Made by a program: the position numbers and the translations under genes. From the NCBI RefSeq assembly GCF_000524195.1, contig NW_020170663.1:22007-36067 (forward strand): DNA of 14,061 bases, given 5' to 3'. This stretch comes from Echinococcus granulosus. Taxonomy: Eukaryota; Platyhelminthes; Cestoda; Cyclophyllidea; Taeniidae. Shown here piece after piece: positions 1 to 8,511 of the stretch. Position 1 is the first letter of the stretch. Every line of letters begins with the position of its first letter. Below the pieces are notes generated by a model. The model saw only the letters and a program-made list of their open reading frames with translations. It made no database searches and was not told the origin of the DNA.

Positions 1-1004
1 CCAAAGATTAATAAATTAACCCTCAGTAATGACGTTCTTTTGGATCTTGGTTGTTATGAATTACCTAAGACTGAGTATGTTTTCTTAAACAGCCACTGCT
101 CAATAGGTGATGGTGATTTCTTTAGAGTTAATTGTTTCACCTTCACAGAGGTCTGAAAATCAGGCAAGATAATGCGTGACAGGTCATATCTAGGTCGTTC
201 TTCTCACGACTTGCTTCCATCTACAAATTTATGCGCCCTTTCATGTAAATACATTGCTTACTACATACTTTAGCTAGTGGTCTCAACAGCATAGAAGTGT
301 AATACGGTAGTGGTTTATCCCTTTGGCATTGGCGAGGCCCCACTTTTGTACTTTGAATTAGCCCCTTTGTACCTCGCTAGGTGGGCTGGCCTTTTGAGCC
401 ATGCCAATAGCCCAGATACCTTCTCTGCGCTAAATGTATATTCTGCACGAGTATTTTGTCTTCATTCGTCCTCAGGGAGTCTCGGGACGCTACAGAATCA
501 TCCTATGGGGATATTAAGTGCATATAATGGGAAAAATATTTGTCAAATTTGAAAAAAAAACCAATGCATAATTTGTAGCAACATTTGCTAGAAGAAATAT
601 TAAGCTAGGCTCATAAATGCCTTAGCAGCCAACTAAAGGAGGGCTCTAGCTAAAAGGATTGCCATTTAGTGGTTTTAGTCTTCTAAAGCAACAGGAATGG
701 CCGACCGTTTTTACTTTCCTAGATTTAGCTAGTTGTCAAATAAATCATTCATCATCAATTTATCATCTTCTACTGCTTGGAGGGGACTGAAAAAAGAAAC
801 AAACCAAATAGTTGGATGAATTCACATTTGAATCGTGACTTACCTTAAACCAGTACGACACAATCATTGTTTTTGCTAGATCACCTGGGTGGATGGAATC
901 GAAAGGTAAAAGCCATTGGCTCCTTTTGATATTTTTTTCTTTCTACATTTGTTCACAAAACTCTAAAACAACTTATTACGATGGCAGTGAAGTCAGGAGC
1001 ATTC
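1..1004. other. No recognised gene; open frame at left edge
   Basis: I see no recognisable protein or RNA gene here. Reading frame 1 is open from the first base to a TGA at 154-156 (51 codons, no start inside), and TTTTCTTAAACAG at about 80-92 resembles a splice acceptor, so this could be the last exon of a gene lying to the left. Fifty-one open codons are also common by chance. A second open stretch, 295-552 on +, has no ATG until near its end and no familiar motif. An AATAAA occurs near 740 with no gene clearly attached to it. Confidence 0.3.
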
Positions 1005-1105
1005 ACTGGCTGTGGTTGAGTGGGTAAGGCACTTAGAAGTTAACGGCGCTTAAGCCAATCGTAAACTTCAAACAAGGATTCGTTCGTTGCTGCCAACACC
1101 TTGTC
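1005..1105 (+). repeat. Degenerate class II tRNA-like relic, probable SINE head
   Basis: The run GAGTGGGTAAGGC at 1018-1030 matches the D-arm signature of serine and leucine tRNAs (GAGTGGnTAAGGC), and TGGTTGAGTGGG at 1013-1024 fits an internal pol III A box with one mismatch. About 60 bases later, GGATTCGTTCG at 1076-1086 is a poor B-box-like sequence. That spacing suits a class II tRNA with a long variable arm. The acceptor and T stems do not pair well, so this is not a working tRNA. A tRNA-derived SINE head or a tRNA pseudogene is the best reading. I cannot see target duplications or a clear 3' end. Confidence 0.4.
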
Positions 1106-4100
1106 AGTATTCTAATTTTTGAAGCTTAAAGTACTTTAATATTTCATAGATGCTACCTACTGCAACAAAAAGGTTCTTGATTGTGCTGGAAGATTAGCTG
1201 TCGAGCTACTGAATACCCCTACTGCGCTCTGAATAGGCTATGCGAAGAAGTGGCAATACAATTAGACTATTGACTCTCTCGCGCAAAGAGTTGTATATTC
1301 ATAGTCTTTAAAAGGAAATTCTTCACAGTGATTAGGTAATACTGCCTTTAAGGCAAGAGTAGGAATGCATCTGCAGCGGTCACCACAACCAGTGACACCA
1401 GCAAGATTTGCAGAAAAATAGTGTTGTTTATATAAAGAGGTGAATTTTGATATTTCTGGCAAACAAAACATTTTGCCCTAATGTCTGCGAAGAGGTGACC
1501 GAAGATATAATTCTTCCACCATGCACTATGGTAAGATAGCTCAAATCTTCATCCATTCCGACTGACGTCTCGACAATTCGACCAGTCACAGCTTTCCAGT
1601 ATCATACCACCCTCAAGAATTGGCTTCGTTCTCCTAACAGTTGAGTGAGCGCCTGCAAAGAACCTTCTAGTCGGTACTATTCCAGGACCCATTTTGTGAT
1701 TCGAAAATCGTCACGCCGAAATGTCCGAATCACAACTGACACTCCTCTTTCAAGGATCTGTGCTGCAGGGTGCTTATTATCCCAGAAATACTTTTCGTGT
1801 CAACTTTGTAGAAGCTGCACTTGATTGGTGATCTCTGAACATTCTTGAGGGTTGTACTTCTGCTCGCCTGCCTGATTGGCTCATATCCAGCAGAGTTGTG
1901 CTCATGTATACTGATAACCACTCAGAGGTCAAGGTTAGTCATGCAGACTTATGCTTATGTGGTCCTTGTGCTACTTACTGTGCCTTCTATGCGAGTCCTT
2001 TACGTCGGCTGGTAAAGCCTTCCCCCCAGAGGTCATTATCACCTATCCCTCTTCGGGTCGGTGACCTTGATAGGATCCAGGTGACACGTGCACACAAGAC
2101 GGTAGTGATAATTATCGACACACCTTGTAACAAGTGGTGACGCACTTTGTAACAAAGTTCTAACTTAGTAGTTTAAAAGAAACGCAGAACTGCCAATTTT
2201 TTACGGCTCTACAAAGATCTCATACTATGAAAGCATCAAAATATTTAAAAAATGAAAAAGTTATGGCATTGTTTAGTAAACTCACCTGGCGAAATGGGTC
2301 AATTTTGTTCCAAATAGCAAAGGATTTAAACACGAAGGTCTTAATTGGATTTCTTATATCATATTTGCCCCAGACCAAAGTCGTCTGCAAAGGTCAATGA
2401 TGTCTAAGCTGAGACAGCAACATGCTTCATGGATTTCGCCAGTAAAAAAAGCCACAGACTCTACCAGCATCACAGCAACTGCAATTAAACGCTAAAGTGT
2501 CATGCTTTGGCACTTGTAGAGCAAATTTAAGAGGCTCATTTACTGACAGGTCAGTTCACAATAACATTCAGGAGGAGAACCCCTGTATTTACCCTCACAA
2601 ATAAAGATGGTTTAAAGAAAGGCACTATTGCAGGCAAAATTGCTGATCCTGAAATGGATAAAAGTAACTTGCCTTCAAGTGGCGCAGTAGCTACCAGCTC
2701 AGGCAGAGTTTATCCACCACCCATCCAGCACCGGATTAGCAAAAAGGCATTTAAGACCGGAACCTACCATGTCGTAACCACCACAACCATCACATTAAAT
2801 AAGGTATTAGAAGCCAAAAGTATCAGCACCTTTTTTGTCTCTTTCACTACTTTGATAACGACTTTCACTGTGGATGGAATGCGGAGTAGATGGGGTCATG
2901 TTGACATCCAAAAAATGACTTGAATCTACTCTCACACGTGTAATGGGTCCAGCATTCCCCTCTCCCTCATTCGTTTTCATACTCATGGAATGAGCAGAAT
3001 GGTTCGGGGGGGAAATCTTTTAGTGGATAAGTGCTCTCAAGGTGAACTGAGGTTGTAGAGTTCAGAGATAGTTTCCTACTCAGAGTTAAATAACTTGTAT
3101 CCGAATGGTGCACTTAAATAAACTCTTATTACTTATCTCCTTTACTTAGGGTGAATTTCTTTGTGGTTTTTTTGAGTGAATGCAACCAGTTAATTATATC
3201 ATTCCTTGTACAGGTGATGTACGCAATTCACGGATTATTTGAATGAACTGTTGAGTACACATTGGCAAAAGCCAGAATATTTAGGTGGAAAACTTAACCT
3301 GTGTAACACATATTATGGCTGACTTAAAAATGGGGGTCACCCTTTGTATTGATCAGGTCATTAGCAAGCAGGAAAAGAAAACTTGACCTAAAAAGAATTT
3401 TAGTACTCATCAGTTACAAATTGGTTTACGAATCATGTGTAATTTCCCTAAATAAATAATTTGGAATGCGGTGAAATTAGGAGGCTCATAAGAAATTTCC
3501 TCTTTTTTGATTTATAGGTAGGTAAAATCACGTTGTTTTGAGTTGAAACGCTCAGTATTACCAGTAGAATGGTAGTTTCCCTAAGCGGTATAAGAAGGTG
3601 ATATTCAAGCTCCTGGAAAACTTTGCAGATGCCCGCTGTAATATGCAAGCTTGCGACAAATTTTAGGCAAGGTTTCCACTTAATTGAAAGATACACTAAT
3701 GCACACGACGATGCCGTGTCGTTGTCCACTACAGCTTTTGAGGTGATTGGCTTAATAGAGTTAGGTGAGCGCATATTGCTTCACGCTAATTGGTCGAAGT
3801 AGAAACCGGAAGGATTATTGAACAAGCGGTCGGCAGAAGATTGGTTAATCATTGCCTTCTGTTATCAAATCCCATTTGAATTGCAAACCTGATTCAAAAT
3901 GCTTATGATACTGAGAAACAAAGAGACAACTTTTCTGCTCCGCCTCACGCGGAAGTCTGTGTAAGCACACTGAGTAGCCAATTCGCAGTAGTGGTACATT
4001 TTGATAAGTCGCTTCAATAAAGACATAATTTAAAAGAACAGAAGACGATAATTATCCTTGCAGTTACAACTAAAGCCCATTTCTAAGGTGGTTTATCTAT

Positions 4101-4433
4101 ATCTCAAGCCTACATATCCCAACGAGCAAATTTGAACAGTGAAAGGTAAATAGACTCAAAAAAATTAAAATGAAGCAATTCTTTCATTTAGGGTAAAAGA
4201 TAAATCTTCCAAGGAGTAAAGACTTTATAAGTGGCAAAATGCTAGACTGTATGTTCTTTGTTTTACGAAAAAAAAACAGTTCACAAACCACAAGGCTTTA
4301 AAAGAGACTGAAAAGGAGCTCGTTTTTTGGTTCTTAACAATGTTTAAGCACAATCTATATAGACGCATTAATATATTTGATGGAAAAGAAACTATACTAC
4401 CTTGCCTTAGCTGTGGAAGCAAACAACCCGAAT
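1106..4433. other. No recognised gene; random-looking open frames
   Basis: No protein family is recognisable on either strand. The longest forward open stretch is 2531-2923 (130 codons between stops, first ATG at 2654). It is rich in threonine and serine, lacks cysteine, and contains a possible splice donor (AAG|GTATTA near 2801), but shows no domain. A minus-strand frame at 3448-3774 (108 codons) is equally anonymous. Open stretches of this length are expected a few times by chance in 14 kb at this base composition. A possible TATATAG lies near 4353, ahead of the small peptide frame described next. Confidence 0.35.
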
Positions 4434-4586
4434 ATGAATACAATAATTTTTATCTTACTTGGATTTTTGAGTTGTTCAGACTGCATGAGATCAAGTTACC
4501 CTCCGGCAGATGGAGAAGATAAGAAGCATCACCTAAAGAGAAGTGTAATTATACGGATGAAGGAGTTGGCGCAGTATCTCTTCTAA
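4434..4586 (+). CDS. Candidate small secreted peptide (hypothetical)
   Basis: This is a 50-residue frame starting at ATG 4434 (A at -3) and ending at TAA 4584-4586. Residues 4-12 (IIFILLGFL) form a short hydrophobic core followed by SCSDC, which resembles a eukaryotic signal peptide, although the usual positive charge at the N-terminus is missing. After it come a polar stretch with YPPADGED, then KK and KR dibasic pairs, then a 14-residue tail ending in QYLF. This is the layout of a small neuropeptide or hormone precursor. There is no glycine for C-terminal amidation, and I recognise no known family. An in-frame ATG at 4380 would add 18 residues and make it look like a membrane protein instead. 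The frame is short enough to be chance, so confidence is low. Confidence 0.2.
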   Translation: MNTIIFILLGFLSCSDCMRSSYPPADGEDKKHHLKRSVIIRMKELAQYLF

Positions 4587-4589
4587 AGG

Positions 4590-6009
4590 TAAAAGACTCC
4601 TTGCGGATGATTTATGCAGAAGTTGATTCTTGACCACTTCGAACTGTGTCGGCTAAATATACGCCAGTCGTAAACACCTGGCCTTTGGAAAGAATATGTA
4701 GTTAACAACTCCATCAGCAGCCCAAAACTATAAAAGTGTAGTCTTATGAGGTAATGACAGGAATATTTGTGAATTTGCCTACCAAACGTTACAGTATAAA
4801 ACTGCTGCTTATCGCAAGTCATTTAATCGGTCCACAAGCAGTCTGAAGTGCATCATGCGTTTTTGTGACAAATGCGATTGAGGAAAGGGGTAAATGATTG
4901 ACTGTAAAGCTGATTTCTATCTTTAAACTCATGTGGGTGACACTTATTTGGTTAGTGATCATCGTTCTCCTAACCGATCCAGGCGTTTACGGGTTATTTT
5001 GTTATAACTCTCCTTAAGTATTGCTGAAAGGCCTTGATGAACTAATCTCGAACTGCTTCATCGCCAAGACTAAAGAGCATCCCTGCACGAGGTGTTTTCA
5101 TCGTCGGAATGAAATTTTTCTAGCTACTTCTGTCATCGCACCCTTACTCAATCTCCATACAAGAAGCTTGAAGAGAAACTTCGGCTGCTCTAAAACCTAT
5201 TCAAACTCGCTTTTTATAGCAGACGGGTATAAATGGCATCCACCGATCTTTTGTGATGTGAGAGTTGGTTCAAAATATGATGGAAACAGAAGAGAGGAAG
5301 TGTGTTTAGATTTATGGGTAGGTCATATATTTTCTACTCATTGAGCACTGTTGATAAATTTGGCAAATACACTGTGTCAATCACAGAATTTTGATAAGTC
5401 GTCATTCTTTTAGCGAGTCAAAAAGCTAAGGTGACGGGGGTATCGCGGACGACAAATGCAAGGGGTAGCTAAGTTCACCGTCCTTGCAATCCTCACATAA
5501 ATGATAACAGAAAGTATTAAGCCCATTACCATCTATGCCACATTTTGTAACTTTTGCTTCAAATGCAGTCACCCGCAGTGCATAAAGGAGGAACACAGGT
5601 GATGCAAATGGTTGACAACTGGTGCTCCTTGCACTTGAGAGCCCATTGATGCATTCACGTAAGATGCAGTGATCACCGCCTAACTTGAAGCCTGTTTCTG
5701 CCTCAAAATCCGACATTGGCGAGTTATTCAAGATATGTGTAAGGGTGTAAGGAGAATGCCCATTTTGACAGGTAAAGTAGTGCATGTATGTGCTTTATAC
5801 TCCTGTAATGCGTAAATTAAATCAGGTTTACCAAGCCATCGTTTATAACCATTGACTCAAATGGTCATGATGACCTCCATCGGTGGGATAATCTTTATCG
5901 CGTAGCTGAATTAAGTCGTCTGCAAATTCACTGAATACATTTTAAAATGATTACTATTGATTTATTTATCATTATGAACTTACCGATGGAAACTGTAAGT
6001 GAAAGTGGG
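4590..6009. other. No recognised gene
   Basis: I find nothing I can name. Open stretches at 5021-5344 on + (no ATG start) and 5426-5785 on - (119 residues, ATG start, eight cysteines) carry no motif I recognise and are within what chance allows. TATAAAAG at about 4729 and TATAAAA near 4793 are TATA-like but are not followed by a convincing gene. An ATTTTGATAAGTCG string occurs near 4000 and again near 5390, a repeat too short to mean much. Confidence 0.3.
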
Positions 6010-6240
6010 CGCTTTTGCTTCAGATATATTACCTCTCTTGCTCCAACTTTCCCCTACCGCAGTGGATTGATCAGCCATATGGTGTGCTTTGTACCTTCAA
6101 ACAGTCTGTTCACGCATTTTCACTAAATACCGAGCTGCCAAAACTCGTCCAGCACTCGTGTTCCACCGACATCTGATTGGTGTCATTTGTCAAATCACCG
6201 ACGTCCATCGCGTTCCTGCGCGTTGACAGCAACATTCAGG
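6010..6240. repeat. Possible interspersed repeat or exon relic, GC-richer patch
   Basis: This stretch is visibly richer in G and C and freer of homopolymers than the AT-rich DNA on either side. It contains CACCGAC twice about 34 bases apart (near 6162 and 6197) and a CGCG pair around 6210-6222. No frame stays open over a meaningful length on either strand. The change in composition and its position just ahead of a LINE relic suggest a piece of a mobile repeat, but this is inference; I cannot name the family. Confidence 0.2.
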
Positions 6241-6292
6241 TGAAGCAAGAACTCAAACACCAAAATTTGTAGTTTTTTCCTTATTAATGGTT

Positions 6293-6337
6293 TATGTTAA
6301 ATTTTTTTTCAAAATTTTTACATGAAAAATTAACATA
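6293..6337. repeat. AT-rich imperfect inverted repeat (hairpin)
   Basis: The left arm, 6293-6311, and the right arm, 6323-6337, can pair over all 15 bases of the right arm, with four extra A or T bases bulged on the left and an 11-base loop. The outer eight bases, TATGTTAA and TTAACATA, are perfect complements, and CA/TG closes the loop. It lies about 30 bases before the first recognisable LINE codons. It may be part of a mobile element end, or just a product of the AT-rich sequence. Confidence 0.4.
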
Positions 6338-6365
6338 CTTTTATGTGATGATAAAACTTTGATGT

Positions 6366-6960
6366 TTGAATGAACACGGTTTTAGGAAAGGTCGTTCTAT
6401 TGATCTAATAGTAGAATTGCGCAATGCAAACATCCAGTCGAGATTTCACATCCTCGAAACATCCTGGTGGAGTAGTCAGAATATTAGTGGTGGAATGTAG
6501 TTGTTGATTTACTTGATAAACACAAGTATTTTGTATGGCCAACAATTCGCCCAATTCACATCCTTTTCAATTTGTTCTCTAGAGCTCTTTTTCCTTACTA
6601 TCGTATGTTTTAATCATTTTACGGAAGAAGTATCTTCAACTTTTTATTTACAAACCCAAGTTCCACTAGACTATCCAGAATATGCTGGTCAATTCCACAT
6701 TTAACTCAGTGTTTGGTAAACAGACCATCATTCAAGTGATTTGCATTTATTTTCATGCAACAAAATTGCCAAAAAACGGTCAGAACTCGAGTTTTTATTG
6801 GCTTTAGTCATAATTGCAGGAAATGCATGAATTTCATAACTATGATCTTTTATGTTTCGCCCCTATGTAGAGTATCACACTAAATTGGTTGCCATGTGTT
6901 TTGCGTTCCTGTCCATATAGGGTCCAGTTTTTGGCAGTTTCTCTGTTAATGCTATAAAAA
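6366..6960 (+). pseudogene. Non-LTR (LINE) reverse transcriptase relic
   Basis: Bases 6372-6398 encode EHGFRKGRS, which matches the conserved HGFRxGRS block of LINE reverse transcriptases, and the frame continues as IDLIVELR, as in that block. About 33 codon lengths on, after a frame change, 6482-6520 reads as VVVDLLDKHK, at the spacing and with the pattern of the hydrophobic-Asp block A (first catalytic aspartate). Near 6880-6960 a third segment, spread over two frames, recalls the W-x-P, VPQG-S and VND blocks of motif B. Stops (for example TAG at 6498-6500 in the first frame) and shifts show it is dead. The gap between the second and third blocks is longer than in intact elements, so an insertion is possible. 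No YADD box is visible. The first block is firm, the rest tentative. Confidence 0.5.
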
Positions 6961-7198
6961 AACTTTTTATTTTTACTGGGTTGTTACACAATTTACCAAA
7001 GGCGTTTCGGCTGTTCCTTACTGCCCTTTGTAATTGGTCTTTAGTTAATCATAGCACCATAATATGAAGCTTTGAGTTGTTACTTGTACACGATACTACT
7101 AATGACATAAGGTTCAGACCAGACTCCAAGGTAGTGAGAAAATTGTGGCCTTGACATTACAAAATAGACGATGAGTAACATAGCACTACCTCGTTCTG
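6961..7198. other. Non-coding; nothing recognised
   Basis: This stretch between the LINE relic and the promoter has no open frame of note and no motif I can support. It may hold the decayed 3' part of the LINE, but I cannot see the catalytic YADD box or an endonuclease. Confidence 0.35.
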
Positions 7199-7280
7199 TG
7201 ATTGGTTGCCCATCCACCAATCAGGGGCATGCACCTTACCTGAGACGTCTATAAAAAGAGTAAGGTTGGTTCTACTGCAT
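7199..7280 (+). promoter_or_regulatory. Core promoter: inverted CCAAT pair plus TATA box
   Basis: TGATTGGT at 7199-7206 and ACCAATCA at 7216-7223 form a perfect eight-base inverted repeat, each half carrying a full CCAAT box of the NF-Y type (CCAATCA). TATAAAAAG follows at 7250-7258, so transcription would start near 7280 on the + strand, and the CCAAT boxes sit about 60-80 bases upstream of it, the usual position. No gene begins at once downstream. Possible splice donors lie at 7329 (CAA|GTAAAT) and 7340 (ACTG|GTAGGT), so a short 5' exon feeding the homeobox gene about 1.2 kb downstream is the simplest reading. The link to that gene is inference. Confidence 0.5.
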
Positions 7281-7554
7281 CACAATTGTCTTTAGATTGC
7301 AAGTCTAGTTACGATTTCTGAACCCCAAGTAAATGACTGGTAGGTTATTTGGTTTTCTATAAACTGAATTTAAGTCTCTTCAATATTCTCAGTTCGACAT
7401 CTTCTGGGATTGGATGATGGTGATAAGGAAACGCTATTTGAGGCCTCAATTCCCTTGTTATCCAGTTTCCATGGTTCGTTTGCAGTTTTTAATTTCGCTT
7501 TCTTTCTGTTAAGAAAGTTTTTTATTGCTTAGCATAAAGCATCTAATTTACTAT

Positions 7555-7622
7555 CCTTATTTAGATTCAGATAACTTGTTTACATAAGCAAATATATCCT
7601 TATTTGCTTTAACCAAATAAGG
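7555..7622. promoter_or_regulatory. CArG-box cluster with a 9 bp hairpin
   Basis: CCAAATAAGG at 7613-7622 is a perfect CArG box, CC(A/T)6GG, the binding site of SRF-type MADS factors. Two near matches, each one base off, lie at 7555-7564 (CCTTATTTAG) and 7598-7607 (CCTTATTTGC). The second and third form an inverted repeat, CCTTATTTG with CAAATAAGG, around a seven-base loop. One perfect box is expected about once by chance in a window this size, so only the clustering is notable. Confidence 0.3.
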
Positions 7623-7624
7623 GA

Positions 7625-7873
7625 ATGCTTTTTAATGATCCCTTTGTCTACTTTCCCCTTTGCTTATTTCATATGTTAGCTTCTGATCCGTCCCCTCTAA
7701 ATATGCATCATGCATGTAATAATCCGCATGGCTCACTTATTAATTTTACGGTTTCGAATGACCAAAATGCATTGTATTTGGGAGAATTTTGTCCTCCATC
7801 GCTCAAATTAAACCCTATCTCATCAACGGATTTCATTCAAGGTTCTACATTGATGATAATCAGAGTGCAATAA
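7625..7873 (+). other. Open frame of 82 codons, unrecognised
   Basis: The frame begins at an ATG with a purine at -3, directly after the CArG box, and stops at TAA 7871-7873. The protein has no domain I recognise, and I do not see a tinman-type N-terminal motif. If the promoter and the pyrimidine-rich acceptor near 7957 belong to one transcript, this frame lies in an intron. It could instead be a first coding exon (CAAG|GTTCTA near 7841 is donor-like), but nothing in the sequence decides this. Confidence 0.15.
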
Positions 7874-7891
7874 CACATTGTAAATCAACAG

Positions 7892-7957
7892 ACCCCCTTT
7901 TCTAACCCCTAACTCCTAAACTCCTCAACACCTACCTCTCTCTCTTATCTCATCTAG
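7892..7957 (+). other. Strong candidate 3' splice site
   Basis: About 60 bases made almost wholly of C and T, with CTAAC branch-point consensus copies at 7902-7906 and 7909-7913, end in CTCATCTAG at 7957. This is the best 3' splice acceptor I see in the window. Paired with the donor at 7329 or 7340 it would define an intron of about 620 bases. In a flatworm it could equally accept a trans-spliced leader, because an ATG follows two bases later. Confidence 0.45.
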
Positions 7958-7959
7958 GG

Positions 7960-8046
7960 ATGCGGGTGCTGACACCTAAGACCCCAGAAGACACGAAATT
8001 TATCCAAGCTATTTCTGAGTCTATCACTTTGCGACCTCTCGGATAA
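7960..8046 (+). other. 28-codon frame right after the acceptor (possible uORF)
   Basis: ATG at 7960 begins a 28-codon frame ending in TAA at 8044-8046, starting MRVLTPKTPEDTKF. It matches no family I know. As it begins two bases after a strong splice acceptor and lies upstream of the homeobox frame, it would act as an upstream open reading frame if this exon is in the homeobox mRNA. It cannot join the homeobox frame without another splice before the stop. Confidence 0.2.
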
Positions 8047-8053
8047 CATCAAT

Positions 8054-8104
8054 GTGGGTCGGGGTCCCACTCCGACTGATTATTAGGGCCGATCAGTACC
8101 CCAC
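8054..8104. repeat. Nested, competing inverted repeats
   Basis: Several overlapping stems are possible. GTGGG (8054-8058) can pair with CCCAC at 8066-8070 or at 8100-8104. GTCGG (8058-8062) can pair with CCGAC (8072-8076). GGGGT (8061-8065) plus ACTGAT (8075-8080) can pair with ATCAGT plus ACCCC (8092-8102). These structures exclude one another. They lie between the acceptor and the homeobox coding exon, so they would be transcribed if the gene model holds. They may also be the end of a decayed mobile element. Confidence 0.35.
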
Positions 8105-8348
8105 GTGGACTAGATAGATAGGATCTTAAGGGTTTTGCATGTTTAGATAGCCCTCCTCCTTTCCTTATGCCACTGTTTAACAATATGTACAGAAACCAGT
8201 TTTTACAACAGCTCCATATCTTCTTCCAATTTTTGCTTAATGGCTTCAGTTTTGCTCTATAACAGGTGGGAAGAAAAATAACCCTTTGAAAATACTTCGA
8301 TATTTATCCGCAAATTGCTCCACAATTACGTAGGTGCCATGACTTAAG

Positions 8349-8380
8349 TATCTCTACCATCACTTTAAGTGTAGGAGATA
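8349..8380. promoter_or_regulatory. Imperfect palindrome with two NK-2 core sites
   Basis: The centre, CACTTTAAGTG at 8361-8371, is an odd-centred palindrome with the NK-2 homeodomain core AAGTG on each strand; TTAAGTG at 8365-8371 fits the preferred (T/C)AAGTG site. Outer arms TATCTCTA (8349-8356) and TAGGAGATA (8372-8380) also pair, with one bulged G. A separate ten-base palindrome, GAGATATCTC, overlaps at 8375-8384. The site is about 140 bases upstream of the homeobox start codon, so the gene's own product could bind it. That is inference. Confidence 0.35.
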
Positions 8381-8511
8381 TCTCAGGGTCTCAAAAACGA
8401 GGTATAAGTCCCTACCACCGACGTGGCACAGCAACCTAAGTGGGAAATATCAAACACTTTTACCTTCCCCTCAATGTAGACACACAGGGGACCGAGAACA
8501 AGGGTATCACG

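Noticed and set aside
2042..2074. CCTATC and GATAGG inverted pair
   Set aside because: Six-base arms 21 bases apart are expected by chance.
2531..2923. Thr/Ser-rich open stretch of 130 codons
   Set aside because: No domain and no clear exon borders; this length is expected by chance a few times in the window.
3448..3774. Minus-strand frame of 108 codons
   Set aside because: No motif; no convincing splice or promoter context.
4000..5404. ATTTTGATAAGTCG occurring twice, about 1.4 kb apart
   Set aside because: A 14-base match is not rare among all pairs of positions in 14 kb, and the flanks do not match.
5426..5785. Minus-strand cysteine-containing frame of 119 codons
   Set aside because: The cysteine spacing fits no family I know, there is no signal peptide, and the length is within chance.
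8440..8511. Extending the homeobox protein upstream to 8440
   Set aside because: The codon at 8440 is GTG, right after a TAA; animal genes start at ATG, and ATG 8512 has a strong context.
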